35,623 bases of DNA from Actinomycetota bacterium (GCA_029978705.1 JAPOIY010000026.1:1-35623); one strand, 5' to 3'. Numbered from the stretch's first letter, positions 23,725 through 32,226 are shown. The notes: generated by a model from the letters alone, not told the origin. Numbers and translations are program-made.

Positions 23725-24975
23725 TCAGCAGCGCGCGAGACCCCACGAGTAGCAGGCTTCGCGGACATCCTCGTGGGTGCGGAGGGTGGCTATGCCACTG
23801 GAGTTCGGCAGGATCGACGAGGACTCCCCCAAGTAGAAGTCCAGGCCAGACGGCGTGCCCCTGCCGATATGGATGACGGCAGTCTGACCCGGCTGCACCA
23901 TCGTCCCGGCGGGGAACTCGAAGACCCGGGCGCCGGTCTCCACGACGTTGTAGCCGTAGTCCAGGGTCTCGGTGGAAATGTTGGTGATGTTGATGGTCTC
24001 CTGGTTGGGGTCCAGATTCTCGTTACCGTCCGGGTCGAAGACCACGGTCATACTCACCTTGCCCCCCAACGGGTCGGGGCACTGATAGGAACAGGGCCAG
24101 AAGCTCCAGGCGCGGAAGTTGCCCTGAGGGTCGACGAGGTACATCGACCCGATGTGGTAGCGCGAGGCGTAGGGATTGGTGATCTGGACACGGCGCCCGA
24201 AGTAGAACGTTCCCCCGCTGTTGACCCCGCTGCCGTTGTAGACCACGACGGCTCCGCCGTTGGGGGCCAGCGTCGTGCCCGCGGGGAAGGTGAACGTCTG
24301 ATGTTTCGACGTGCGGATCAGCCACCCGCCCACGGGCACGGGCGCGGAACCCTTGTTGACGAGCCTGAGGTACTTGCCGGTCACGTTGACACGGTCGTTG
24401 CCGTCGGCGTTCCAGTTCACCATCAGCCGGAACTCCGCACCGGGTGAATACCGCGTCCCGCAGAACGAGGGGTCGAAGATGCCCCGATGCCCTGCAGCGG
24501 CGATCTGGGCCGCCCGCGAGTACGTGCCCTCGTTGAGGGTCTCGCGCCGGATGGAGTTCGGCAGTACGAGACCGGGCAGCAGGAGTCGCTCCTGCACGTC
24601 CTGACCCTTGCTGTCATAGGCCAGCCGCAGCGGTCGCGGCTGCGAGCCCTTGCGGTTGGGCACGTTCGCGTTCTTGAAGCGAGCCGCCACCGTGACCCGC
24701 GACTTGGGCGGCAGCATCCGCGCCAGGGCGCGCTCAGCCTCGATGGCGTGGCATTCGCCCCGTTCCATGGCCTGCACCCCGGACAGCCGGATCCGCGACC
24801 CCCCCGCCCCGCTGGGCACCCGCCCCAGGAAGGTGTCACCGTCGGTGACGCGGACGACGGTCCCCGTCGCGCGGTACTCAACCGCACCCGCGGACCCCGC
24901 GCCTCCTGCCGCCGTGGCGGCGACGAGAACGGCGACCATGGCGCGGAACACGGTCCGGTGACCAGTCGATTGCAT
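23725..24975 (-). CDS. secreted SNase-like protein with two lamin-tail domains (paralogue B)
   Basis: A 416-residue protein, shorter relative of paralogue A. Signal peptide to about residue 31 (SAGA then VEY). The SNase-like domain (about 35-170) has VVRVTDGDTF (Asp47) and RIRLSGVQAME (Arg63, Glu71), with Gln68 where SNase has Asp40. First lamin-tail-like domain about 180-300 (KYLRLVNKGSAPVPVGGW, ending FRAWSFWPC with a second Cys). A short DPDGNENLDPNQ acidic spacer replaces the Ser/Thr/Pro linker of A. Second lamin-tail-like domain about 325-416 (INITNISTETLDYGYNVV, ending TLRTH...CYSWGLARC). The preserved domain order, cysteines and end motifs show common ancestry with A. Function unknown; exported and probably disulfide-bonded. 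ATG 24975 has TGTAAT 6 bases upstream. Confidence 0.85.
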   Translation of the reverse strand: MQSTGHRTVFRAMVAVLVAATAAGGAGSAGAVEYRATGTVVRVTDGDTFLGRVPSGAGGSRIRLSGVQAMERGECHAIEAERALARMLPPKSRVTVAARFKNANVPNRKGSQPRPLRLAYDSKGQDVQERLLLPGLVLPNSIRRETLNEGTYSRAAQIAAAGHRGIFDPSFCGTRYSPGAEFRLMVNWNADGNDRVNVTGKYLRLVNKGSAPVPVGGWLIRTSKHQTFTFPAGTTLAPNGGAVVVYNGSGVNSGGTFYFGRRVQITNPYASRYHIGSMYLVDPQGNFRAWSFWPCSYQCPDPLGGKVSMTVVFDPDGNENLDPNQETINITNISTETLDYGYNVVETGARVFEFPAGTMVQPGQTAVIHIGRGTPSGLDFYLGESSSILPNSSGIATLRTHEDVREACYSWGLARC

Positions 24976-24987
24976 TCCGTCATTACA
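24976..24987 (-). promoter_or_regulatory. leaderless-type -10 for paralogue B
   Basis: On the minus strand TGTAAT (24987-24982) lies 6 bases before ATG 24975. The second base is G rather than A, so this is one of the weaker cases. Bases 24988-25083 hold the divergent MFS leader and no gene. Confidence 0.35.
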
Positions 24988-25083
24988 CCCCGGCGCCGTC
25001 CGTGATGCCGGACGGGGTGGCGCGCCGGAACGTTACGGCACCCCGCCCGAGACTGATCGACCTCCCCGGGGGCACGAGAGAGC

Positions 25084-26709
25084 ATGCCCCAACCCGCCCG
25101 CCGCCTCCTGTTCTGGGCGACCGTCGTGAACCTGTTCGGCGCCACGGTTTACGTCGTGTGCCTGCCACCAGTGCTGACGGCCCTCACCGACTCGGTGGCG
25201 CCCACGCTCGGTCAGATCGGCCTCATCTTCGCCGCGTCGTCCCTGGTGGGGGGCCTCCTGCTGGCCCGCACCCTGGGAAGGTTCCCGCTGACGACGTCCG
25301 CCGCCGGGCTGCTCACCGCCATGACCGCTCTGCTTCTGTCCGTCCTCCTCGCCGGCGGCTTCGCGAGCCTGACGGTCCTGATGCTGATGCAGGTGCCGTT
25401 CGGCATCCTGTGCGGCGCCCTCGCGAGCATGCTTCCCGTCGTGTTCGGCAGCACCGACCCCGAGCACCCCGCCCGGGCGACCGGGATGTTGGCCAGCGCT
25501 GGAGGCGTGGCGGCTGTCGCCGGAGGTCTCGGCGGCGACCTCATCCTCGACCATCTGGGACTGGAGGCCGCGCTGTTCGTCGCGTCCCTCGCCTCGCTGC
25601 CCCTCGCGGCGGTACTGCTGCGCCTGCATCTTCCCGCGACCACGCGTCCCCGCGACCCGGGAACCCGCGGGTCCTCACTGCGCGCGGCTGTGGGCCGCGC
25701 GGACCTCAGACGGTGGCTGCTCGTCAGCCTCATGATCGCGCTGCTCCTCCGCCCCGTGCGCAACCTGGTGGCACCCCTGAGTTGTTCGATCTGCGATGTC
25801 GGGAGCGCCGAGAACGGTCGCTTCCTGGCAGCCACCGCTCTGGGTCTCGCCCTGACCCGGGTCGTCCAACGCCTGGCGAGGGAGCGCCGGCTCACCCTGC
25901 CAATCCTCTTCCTGACGGCCGCAGCCGTCCTGGGCCTCTTGGCTCTGGCCACACTCTGCGCCGCCTCGCCAGTACTGCAGGTGGGTGTGCTGGTCCTCCT
26001 CGCCAGCGCCGGCCTGCTCTTCGGCCTCCTCGAGAGCGCCACCGTGGGCGGCGTGCAACGCGGCCGGGACACCCAAGAGCGCGTCACCTCCGTCGCCCTC
26101 GTGTCCAGCGCGACCACGTTGGCGGCCGGCGTCAGCACCTGGGTCTGGGGCGTCGCCTTCGACACCTTCGGCGTCGGTGCGACGGTCGCCGTGGCCGCGG
26201 CGGGCGCCCTGCTGACAGCCGCGGCACTCCGTCTGGTGCGCGAGCGTGGCGTGGGCATGGCCCGTACCGTAGGTGCGGGAGACGCCGGTACCTCAGCTCG
26301 GAGACTGCATGAAACTCACGGTCGGCACGTGGACGTACGGAGCCCTGTCTTGTGCAGTGGCAGTGGGGGTGGTGGCCGGAGGTGTCCCCCGCGACGTCGC
26401 ATCAGCCGCCCAGGGCTCGGCCCAGCAGTGGACCACACCCGGCTCCTACACCTTCACCCCCCCGACGGGCGTGAACGGAGCCCTGGTCGTGGCCACCGGT
26501 GGCTCCGGTGCCGGAGTCTGGACCGGCATCTCCCCCTCCCCCGGAGCCCCGGGCGGCGGCGGTGCCGTGGTCACGGGCTACCTCCCCGTCGGCGCTCAGC
26601 CGGGGCCGTGGACGGTCTTTGTCGGAGGCGCAGGAGTCCCGGGGAACTTCAGCGACTCCGGACCGACCGCGGGCGGCGGCGGCGGCAGTTCGGGCGTGTA
26701 CTCGGGTGA
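25084..26709 (+). CDS. MFS transporter whose frame runs on into the next gene
   Basis: The first 390 or so residues form a normal MFS-like protein with about 12 hydrophobic segments. Examples are the start LFWATVVNLFGATVYVVC, the middle VLMLMQVPFGILCGALASML, and the last helix GATVAVAAAGALLTAAALRL. Real coding signal ends around 26260. After that the frame has no stop until 26709 and encodes 140 Arg/Pro/Gly-rich residues that are the off-frame shadow of the glycine-rich gene starting at 26309. The other two frames have stops at 26270 (TAG) and 26310 (TGA, overlapping the next ATG). A one- or two-base indel near the 3' end, or loss of the stop, is therefore likely. ATG 25084 has a weak purine-rich site. 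Substrate unknown. Confidence 0.75.
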   Translation: MPQPARRLLFWATVVNLFGATVYVVCLPPVLTALTDSVAPTLGQIGLIFAASSLVGGLLLARTLGRFPLTTSAAGLLTAMTALLLSVLLAGGFASLTVLMLMQVPFGILCGALASMLPVVFGSTDPEHPARATGMLASAGGVAAVAGGLGGDLILDHLGLEAALFVASLASLPLAAVLLRLHLPATTRPRDPGTRGSSLRAAVGRADLRRWLLVSLMIALLLRPVRNLVAPLSCSICDVGSAENGRFLAATALGLALTRVVQRLARERRLTLPILFLTAAAVLGLLALATLCAASPVLQVGVLVLLASAGLLFGLLESATVGGVQRGRDTQERVTSVALVSSATTLAAGVSTWVWGVAFDTFGVGATVAVAAAGALLTAAALRLVRERGVGMARTVGAGDAGTSARRLHETHGRHVDVRSPVLCSGSGGGGRRCPPRRRISRPGLGPAVDHTRLLHLHPPDGRERSPGRGHRWLRCRSLDRHLPLPRSPGRRRCRGHGLPPRRRSAGAVDGLCRRRRSPGELQRLRTDRGRRRRQFGRVLG

Positions 26710-29134
26710 CACGGCGACATCGGTGATCGCGGGCGGGGGCGGCGGCTCGGGGGCCGCCGGTTCGGGCACATCCGCGCAGGGATCCGGTGGCAGCGCCGGC
26801 AACCCCGACGGCTCCGGACAGGCGGGCAGCGGGACGGACGCCGGAAATGGTGGCGCCGGTGGCACCGGGGGAAGCGCCACCGGAGATGCCCTGGGCAAGG
26901 GCAACGGCGGTGGCAATGGCACGGGGGGAGCCGGTGGCTCGGGAAGCGACGGCGGCACCGGCGGTTCCGGCCCGCCGAACGGCGGGTACGGCGGTAGCGC
27001 CGGCGACCACCAGTTGGGCGGTGGCGGCGGCGGTGGCTATGGCGGCGGCGCCAGCGGCGGGGCGCTCGGCCTGTTCAACAATTACGGAGGGGGCGGGGGC
27101 GGCGGCGGCTCCTTCGCGCCATCCTCCGCGGGCTTTCCCAGCCCGCTGTATGCGGCCGGTCCGACGTCGTACAACGGGGCCGCCGGTAGCGTGACGATCG
27201 CCACCGTCACCCCCGCCGGTAGCGTCACGGCCACCCCCGTGGCCAACGGGACCGTGGCGATCGATTGGGAGGAGCCCGCCCAATGGCCGGGACTCGGCAA
27301 CGTCTCGTATCAGGCGTTCGTCGACGGCCAGCCAGTACTGTCCGCGCCGGGAACCGTCGACGGCTTGGACCCGACCCAGACCGTGGCCGTGACGGTGGTG
27401 GCCACTGCGGGCTCGTTGACGGCGACCACGACCCCGGTTACGGTCCTACCCGCGGTAAGCCCCGTCCTCACTCGCGTGGTCCCGTCCTCCGGGTCCACGG
27501 CCGGCGCCTACTGGGTGACGATCCAGGGCTCCGGATTCCTGTCCCCGGCGGCCATCACGGTGAACGGCGCAGCCGCCAGCCAGGTCCAAGTCCTGTCGGA
27601 CTCGATGGTCAACGCGCTGGTCCCCGGCGGCAGCGCCGGACCCGCCACGGTACAGGTGACGAACAGTGGGACCGGCCTGTCCGGTTCGGCCTCCGGGCTC
27701 TTCTCCTACTTCGTCCCCGGGCCCGCCACCGTGGCTCCCGCCATCACGGCCCTGGCGGTCGCCGGCACCCCGCAGGTTGGCACCGATCTCGTGTCCGAGG
27801 TCACTGCGAGCGGGGCTCCGGCGCCGACGCTGACGTACGCCTGGAGTTCCGGGCCGAGCGCGAGCGGGCCGTGGACCGCGGTGCCGGGCAGCCCGGCCGC
27901 TCCGGGGTACGTGCCCACCCAGGCGCAGATCGGGCAGTACCTGCGGGTGACCGTGACTGCCACCAACGGGGTCAATCCGGCCGCCACCCAGTCGGCCGTC
28001 ACCGCCACCGCCGTGTCGGGTCTGCGCGCCCAGGTGGGCGACGTCGGCGTGAAGGGCACCGCCCAGGTCGGCAAGCAGCTGGCCGCGGTCGTACACGGCC
28101 TCAAGGGTGTGCCAACGCCCTCCGTCGCCTACCAGTGGCAGTCGCGCACCGGATCGACATGGAGCGACATCGCCGGCGCGACGGCGGCCCAGTTCGACCT
28201 GACGGCAGCGCAGGTGGAACAGCAGGTGCGGGTCAAGGTCACCGTCGACAATGGCGTGGGCAGCGCCGCGTCGGCCAACTCCCCCGCTACGCAGCCGGTG
28301 CGTGGCACCACTCCCGAGATCGGCGGAGTGACGGTCTCCGGTGACGCCGCCGTCGGTGGCACCCTGACCGCCGCGGCCACAGGCGTCTCCGGGGTCCCCA
28401 CCCCGACCGTGCGCTACCAGTGGCAGGTCGGCGGCGGAGGAGCGGGCACGTGGACCGACATCCCCGGAGCGGAATCGGCCACTCTGGAGGTCCCCGCGGA
28501 TGCCGCGGGCCAGTCGGTGCGGGCGGTGGCCAAGGCGCACAACGGAGTGGACCCGCGCGCCTGGGCGTACTCGGACGCCGACCCGGTGCCCGCCATCCCC
28601 CTGGCCATCGGCAAGGTGGTGATCGCGGGAAAGGTACAGATCGGCAAGACCCTCACCGCCGACCCCCGAGACGTGACCGGGGACCCCACCCCGAGCCTGA
28701 CCTACCGCTGGCAACGCAAGACAGGCAATCACTGGCGCGCGGTCAAGAAGGGCTCGCGCATCAGCGTGAAGGTGAAGCGCGCGTGGTACCGCGACCGGCT
28801 GCGGGTGCGGGTGACCGCGACGTCGACCGCCGGGCAGGCCAAGAAGGTGTCCGCGGCGACCCCCAAAGTGCGCAGCGCCCGGCCCGCCCTGGACCAGATC
28901 TCCCCCGCCCGCGGCAGCTCCCGGGGTGGCACGAGAGTGCGGATCAGCGGTTCCGGGTTCATGCCCGCGCCGCGGGTCCGGATCGGGGGTGCGCGGTGCG
29001 AGGTGATCCAGGTACGGCGGTCCCGCATCACGTGCCGCACCAGTGCGCGCCGCCCCGGCGACGTGGCCGTGATCGTGCGCAACAGCGACGGCCGGGACGC
29101 GGTACTGCCGCAGTCGTTCCGCTACACCCGCTGA
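26309..29134 (+). CDS. secreted glycine-rich protein with Ig-like repeats and IPT/TIG domains
   Basis: A 941-residue exported protein. Signal peptide MKLTVGTWTYGALSCAVAVG to about residue 34 (VASA then AQG). Residues about 40-290 start with a beta segment (WTTPGSYTFTPPTG) and become extremely Gly-rich, as in secreted glycine-rich beta proteins. About 297-380 is FN3-like. About 386-475 is an IPT/TIG domain (VVPSSGSTAGAYWVTIQGSGF). Four Ig-like repeats follow, starting near 482, 576, 670 and 766, each with a VGTxL entry, a TPTLTYxWQ core and an RVTVTAxNG end. A second, basic IPT domain closes the protein (about 860-941: ISPARGSSRGGTRVRISGSGF). No sortase signal or membrane anchor is seen. Adhesion or cell-surface matrix is the likely role. 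A GGAGA site precedes ATG 26309, and TACCGT at 26265-26270 may be its -10. Confidence 0.87.
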   Translation: MKLTVGTWTYGALSCAVAVGVVAGGVPRDVASAAQGSAQQWTTPGSYTFTPPTGVNGALVVATGGSGAGVWTGISPSPGAPGGGGAVVTGYLPVGAQPGPWTVFVGGAGVPGNFSDSGPTAGGGGGSSGVYSGDTATSVIAGGGGGSGAAGSGTSAQGSGGSAGNPDGSGQAGSGTDAGNGGAGGTGGSATGDALGKGNGGGNGTGGAGGSGSDGGTGGSGPPNGGYGGSAGDHQLGGGGGGGYGGGASGGALGLFNNYGGGGGGGGSFAPSSAGFPSPLYAAGPTSYNGAAGSVTIATVTPAGSVTATPVANGTVAIDWEEPAQWPGLGNVSYQAFVDGQPVLSAPGTVDGLDPTQTVAVTVVATAGSLTATTTPVTVLPAVSPVLTRVVPSSGSTAGAYWVTIQGSGFLSPAAITVNGAAASQVQVLSDSMVNALVPGGSAGPATVQVTNSGTGLSGSASGLFSYFVPGPATVAPAITALAVAGTPQVGTDLVSEVTASGAPAPTLTYAWSSGPSASGPWTAVPGSPAAPGYVPTQAQIGQYLRVTVTATNGVNPAATQSAVTATAVSGLRAQVGDVGVKGTAQVGKQLAAVVHGLKGVPTPSVAYQWQSRTGSTWSDIAGATAAQFDLTAAQVEQQVRVKVTVDNGVGSAASANSPATQPVRGTTPEIGGVTVSGDAAVGGTLTAAATGVSGVPTPTVRYQWQVGGGGAGTWTDIPGAESATLEVPADAAGQSVRAVAKAHNGVDPRAWAYSDADPVPAIPLAIGKVVIAGKVQIGKTLTADPRDVTGDPTPSLTYRWQRKTGNHWRAVKKGSRISVKVKRAWYRDRLRVRVTATSTAGQAKKVSAATPKVRSARPALDQISPARGSSRGGTRVRISGSGFMPAPRVRIGGARCEVIQVRRSRITCRTSARRPGDVAVIVRNSDGRDAVLPQSFRYTR

Positions 29135-29153
29135 CGTCCCTCCCGGAGTCCGA

Positions 29154-29212
29154 CCGTCCGGACGGCCGCGCCGGACCGTTCCGGCAGTCCGCCGGGGGTT
29201 CCGGACCCCGGC
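29154..29212 (+). terminator. hairpins after the glycine-rich gene
   Basis: CCGTCCGGACGG (29154-29165) is a perfect palindrome. GCCGGGG (29191-29197) pairs with CCCCGGC (29206-29212) over an 8-base loop. Both lie in the 96-base gap before the PAP2 gene. Neither has a T-run, so a terminator role is only plausible. Confidence 0.35.
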
Positions 29213-29230
29213 CGGCGGCAATCAGAAACC

Positions 29231-30130
29231 ATGACCGCTTGCCTGTGTTCCGCTGCCCGCTCGCTGGCCCGGAGGGCAGCCGCCACGGTGCGACCGGTCT
29301 GCGGTGTCCTCGGGGTCGCCGCCGGCCTCCTCGCCACCCTCTACGCGCTGGCGGTCTGTACTACCCGGGGACAGTTCACGGAGGACGCTGCCGTGCTGGG
29401 TTCCGACAGCCTGCACCCGGATCCGCTCTGGGCGCAGAGCGCGCTGGCTGCCATCGCCGCCGACAGTTCCCTGTTCATCGCCATGGCGGCGGTCGTCCTC
29501 CTCGGGTGGCGGCAGCGCCGGTTCACCGTGGGCGCCGTCGCGGCAGCCACCATGCTCGCCGCCAACATCACCACCCAGGTGTTGAAGAACCTCGTCTTCG
29601 TACGCCCCGACCTGGTGGTCAATCCCGAGGTGGGCACCGGCAACTCGCTGCCCTCGGGCACCGTCACCTTCCTGTTGTCGACCGCGCTCGGCCTAGTCAT
29701 GGTGCTGCCCCGTTCCCCGGCCTCCTTCCTCCTGCCCGGCGCGGCGATCGCCGTGGGCTGCGCGACGATCACGCTGAACTGGCACCGGCCCGCCGACGTG
29801 CTCGCCGGGGTGGCCGTCGTGGTGGGCTGGTTCGTCATCGCCCGCTCGACCCTGGACCGGAGGTATGGCCCGGGGCACACTGTCCGCGACTGGCGTCCGG
29901 CGGCAATAGGCCTGACGGGGTGCGGCGCCGTCTCCCTGCTGCCGTTGGCGGCCGTGATCATCGCCCCGACGTTCCCCCTCGGCGGCACGGCCCACGGATC
30001 TCTCGTCTACGTATTCGGCCTCGTCGTGGTGGCCGTCGGGTCCGTACTCGCGGTGGCGCCGCTGCCTGCGCTGATGACGTCCGAGCCGATCCCGGCCGTG
30101 CGGCACCATGCAGTCGCGAGCGCACTGTGA
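29231..30130 (+). CDS. PAP2-family membrane phosphatase with altered motif 2
   Basis: A 299-residue protein with six or more hydrophobic segments, of the type 2 phosphatidic acid phosphatase superfamily. It would dephosphorylate a lipid phosphate such as phosphatidate, isoprenyl or undecaprenyl diphosphate at the membrane. Motif 1 is KNLVFVRP (Lys119, Arg125-Pro126). Motif 2 reads NSLPSGT instead of PSGH, so the catalytic-site histidine is Thr144. Motif 3 keeps the nucleophile His185 and Asp189 in WHRPADVL. Helices after residue 215 extend the core. It has no good ribosome site before ATG 29231. The altered motif means lowered or different activity is possible. The following hydrolase lies 63 bases downstream on the same strand. 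Confidence 0.85.
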   Translation: MTACLCSAARSLARRAAATVRPVCGVLGVAAGLLATLYALAVCTTRGQFTEDAAVLGSDSLHPDPLWAQSALAAIAADSSLFIAMAAVVLLGWRQRRFTVGAVAAATMLAANITTQVLKNLVFVRPDLVVNPEVGTGNSLPSGTVTFLLSTALGLVMVLPRSPASFLLPGAAIAVGCATITLNWHRPADVLAGVAVVVGWFVIARSTLDRRYGPGHTVRDWRPAAIGLTGCGAVSLLPLAAVIIAPTFPLGGTAHGSLVYVFGLVVVAVGSVLAVAPLPALMTSEPIPAVRHHAVASAL

Positions 30131-30132
30131 GT

Positions 30133-30168
30133 GGGCCCTTCGGCACCCCATCAGGGGCCCAAGGGCCT
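30133..30168 (+). terminator. two-step hairpin after the PAP2 gene
   Basis: GGGCCCTT (30133-30140) pairs with AAGGGCCT (30161-30168, one G-T pair) and encloses a second stem CCCC (30146-30149) / GGGG (30154-30157). It starts 2 bases after the PAP2 stop and ends 14 bases before the next -10. No T-run. Confidence 0.4.
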
Positions 30169-30181
30169 GCCGCGCAGCACC

Positions 30182-30193
30182 TACTGTGAAGAC
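30182..30193 (+). promoter_or_regulatory. leaderless-type -10 for the TAP-family hydrolase
   Basis: TACTGT (30182-30187) lies 6 bases before ATG 30194; no ribosome site is present. Confidence 0.55.
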
Positions 30194-31768
30194 ATGCGAA
30201 CCCCCCGCTCCCCGCGCCCTCCCCGCCTCCTTCGGACTACTTCTGCGGCGCTCGCCGCGCTGATGTGCGTCGGCCCGGGCGTTGTGGGGTCGGCCGCGGC
30301 ATTCGACTCCGATGCCACTCCGGACCGGGACGGCAGCACCGTGGCGTGGACGGAGTGCCCCTCGGACGAGCAACCCGACAAGCAATGCGCTCTCTTTCCC
30401 GTGCCGGTGGACTACGCACACCCGGCCGGACGGAAGATCCGGATCGCCTTGGCGCGCATCCCCGCCACCGGAGCCCCCGATGAGTACCTCGGGACTCTGT
30501 TCTGGGACGCGGGCGGACCGGGCGGCCCGAGCACACAGATGGTGGACACCTTCGTGCAACGCCTGTCTCCCGAGGTGAGGGCCCGCTTCGACTTCGTAGC
30601 GTTCGATCCCCGCGGCATCGGCGGATCCCGCCCCGCTCTGACCGACTGCGGCCAGCCTTGGCTGAGCCGTCCCCCCCGCAAAGAGACCCCGAATTGGCAG
30701 GCCGTCCAGCGGAAGTCAGCGGACGAACTCGCCGCCGACAACCGTACGTGCCTGGGTGGCAACGAACGGATCGCACCGTGGATGGGGACCGTCAACGTCG
30801 CCCGGGACCTGAATCGGATGCGGAAGGCCGTGGGCGACCGCAAACTCACGTTCTGGGCGACCAGCTACGGGACCCGGATCGGATACGTCTACGCCTTGCG
30901 GTACCCGGTACGCGCCATGGTTCTCGACGGCAACATCGATCCCAGCACCGGCTTCGTCGGCATGCCCAGGATCGGCGGCACCAGCCAGGACAGCGCTCTG
31001 GACTTCATGGCGAACAACTACCGGGTCGGCTACGACGCGATCATGGCAACCGCGAAGAGTCTCGCTACCGACCCGATCCGACTGCCGGACGGAACGTTGT
31101 TCTCCCGATGGAACTGGCTGGACATGGTGGGAGACAGCATCCCGTTCCCCGAGTCCTGGCCTCAGGTCGCCGACTGGTCCACCGCAATCGAACGTGCCCG
31201 CGGCGATGGTGCCGATGCGGCGGGGATCCGACAGGAACTGCAGGACACCAAATCCCGGCCCAACGGCAACGAGGGCGCCGGCTTCTCGACCGTCAACTGC
31301 CTGGACTACGCGGGCCGACTGTCTGCGGCGCGGCAGGTCGATCTGGCACGTGTCAACGGGGCCGAGTACCCCGTTTTCGGCCCGTCTCTCACTTTGACCT
31401 ATGGCATGGGGTGTGCCGGACTGAAGGGGCTCACACCGGATCCGGTGCCGCTGGTCACCACTGCCGCGCAGCGGGAGATCCTGGCCGACGTGCCGGTCGT
31501 GGTCGCCAACGCGACACATGACGGGGCCACGCCGATGGCGTGGGCCAAGGACATGGCCGTCGCATTCGGAGACCGGCCGATCATCAGGTACCGCAGCGGT
31601 CAGCACGTCATCTGGGGAGGCGTGGACTCGGCGTGCGTCAACGAGCCGATCGACCGGTTCGTGATTCGCCGCATCGAGCCCCAGCACGGGCGGGTCTGCC
31701 CGTTCGTGCCGCCGAAGCCGGCGCCCACCGGCTCGGCGTTGTCCTTTCCGAGCCCGACGTCCCCCTAG
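30194..31768 (+). CDS. secreted alpha/beta hydrolase, tripeptidyl aminopeptidase (TAP) family
   Basis: A 524-residue exported serine hydrolase like the Streptomyces Tap/Slp peptidases, which remove N-terminal tripeptides or proline-containing ends. The signal peptide is twin-arginine-like in charge but lacks a clear RRxFLK: MRTPRSPRPPRLLRTTSAAL...GSAAA. The oxyanion region is LFWDAGGPGGPS, then VAFDPRGIGGS. The nucleophile elbow is FWATSYGTRIG (Ser224), with Ala at the first Gly of the GxSxG pattern. The triad is completed by Asp443 (ATHDGATP) and His471 (SGQHVIW). The C-terminal region with paired cysteines fits the TAP C-terminal domain. A proline-rich tail follows. ATG 30194 is the leaderless start; the in-frame extension to 30131 is not supported. 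It overlaps the small convergent gene by 4 bases. Confidence 0.9.
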   Translation: MRTPRSPRPPRLLRTTSAALAALMCVGPGVVGSAAAFDSDATPDRDGSTVAWTECPSDEQPDKQCALFPVPVDYAHPAGRKIRIALARIPATGAPDEYLGTLFWDAGGPGGPSTQMVDTFVQRLSPEVRARFDFVAFDPRGIGGSRPALTDCGQPWLSRPPRKETPNWQAVQRKSADELAADNRTCLGGNERIAPWMGTVNVARDLNRMRKAVGDRKLTFWATSYGTRIGYVYALRYPVRAMVLDGNIDPSTGFVGMPRIGGTSQDSALDFMANNYRVGYDAIMATAKSLATDPIRLPDGTLFSRWNWLDMVGDSIPFPESWPQVADWSTAIERARGDGADAAGIRQELQDTKSRPNGNEGAGFSTVNCLDYAGRLSAARQVDLARVNGAEYPVFGPSLTLTYGMGCAGLKGLTPDPVPLVTTAAQREILADVPVVVANATHDGATPMAWAKDMAVAFGDRPIIRYRSGQHVIWGGVDSACVNEPIDRFVIRRIEPQHGRVCPFVPPKPAPTGSALSFPSPTSP

Positions 31769-32109
31769 GAACCAGCTGCTTGGGCGAGCTGGCGGGCGGC
31801 CTGCTCGATCGCCGTGTGGTGCCACTCGGCGGCACGCGACTCGGCGGCTCGTAGGCCGGCGACGTCGACAGTCGTGAAGTCATTCGAGATGGGGAATCCG
31901 TAGTGCCCCTTGGTCTGCGGATCGGTCCCGGGATGGACGCTGAGGAACCATACGCCGTACGCCTCGATCCCGTCGCGGGCGATCAGCTCATCGCCCGCCT
32001 CCGCGCTCGGTGGCACCCACGGCGTGGTGTCGCTCACCTTGCCGTCGGCGATGAGTTTCCGGGCGTGCTCGACGGCTGTCGAATTCAGGTCGGCGGGGTC
32101 CGCATGCAT
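31765..32109 (-). CDS. small conserved-looking hypothetical protein
   Basis: A 114-residue cytoplasmic protein, no signal peptide or membrane segment. Notable segments: MHADPADLNSTAVEHARKLI, KVSDTTPWVPPSAEAGDELI, YGVWFLSVHPGTDPQTKGHYGFPISNDFTTVDV, and a C-terminal helix LRAAESRAAEWHHTAIEQAA. It resembles a group of small actinobacterial proteins of unknown function. AGAAGG lies about 6 bases before ATG 32109. Upstream (32110-32282) is a non-coding stretch with a direct repeat, a palindrome and the terminator of the next gene, so this gene is probably regulated on its own. Confidence 0.75.
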   Translation of the reverse strand: MHADPADLNSTAVEHARKLIADGKVSDTTPWVPPSAEAGDELIARDGIEAYGVWFLSVHPGTDPQTKGHYGFPISNDFTTVDVAGLRAAESRAAEWHHTAIEQAARQLAQAAGS

Positions 32110-32117
32110 GGGTCACC

Positions 32118-32186
32118 TTCTGTCGTTGTCCGCCCCGCCAACGTGTCACACACCGCGCCGGGGTGGCCACCCGAGTTCTGTCGTTG
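32118..32186. repeat. 11-base direct repeat and 12-bp palindrome upstream of the small hypothetical gene
   Basis: TTCTGTCGTTG occurs at 32118-32128 and again at 32176-32186 (58-base period). The first copy abuts the ribosome site of the gene starting at 32109. Between them GGGTGGCCACCC (32161-32172) is a perfect palindrome. Together these look like regulator-binding sites in the promoter region. Confidence 0.4.
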
Positions 32187-32226
32187 CCCTTCTCGTGCTG
32201 CGCCCGGAGCGCGTCCCCGACAGTCA

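Noticed and set aside
26670-27110. GGC/GGT-rich tandem DNA repeat
   Set aside because: The repetition is codon-level Gly richness of the encoded secreted protein with irregular units, not a separate DNA repeat or array.
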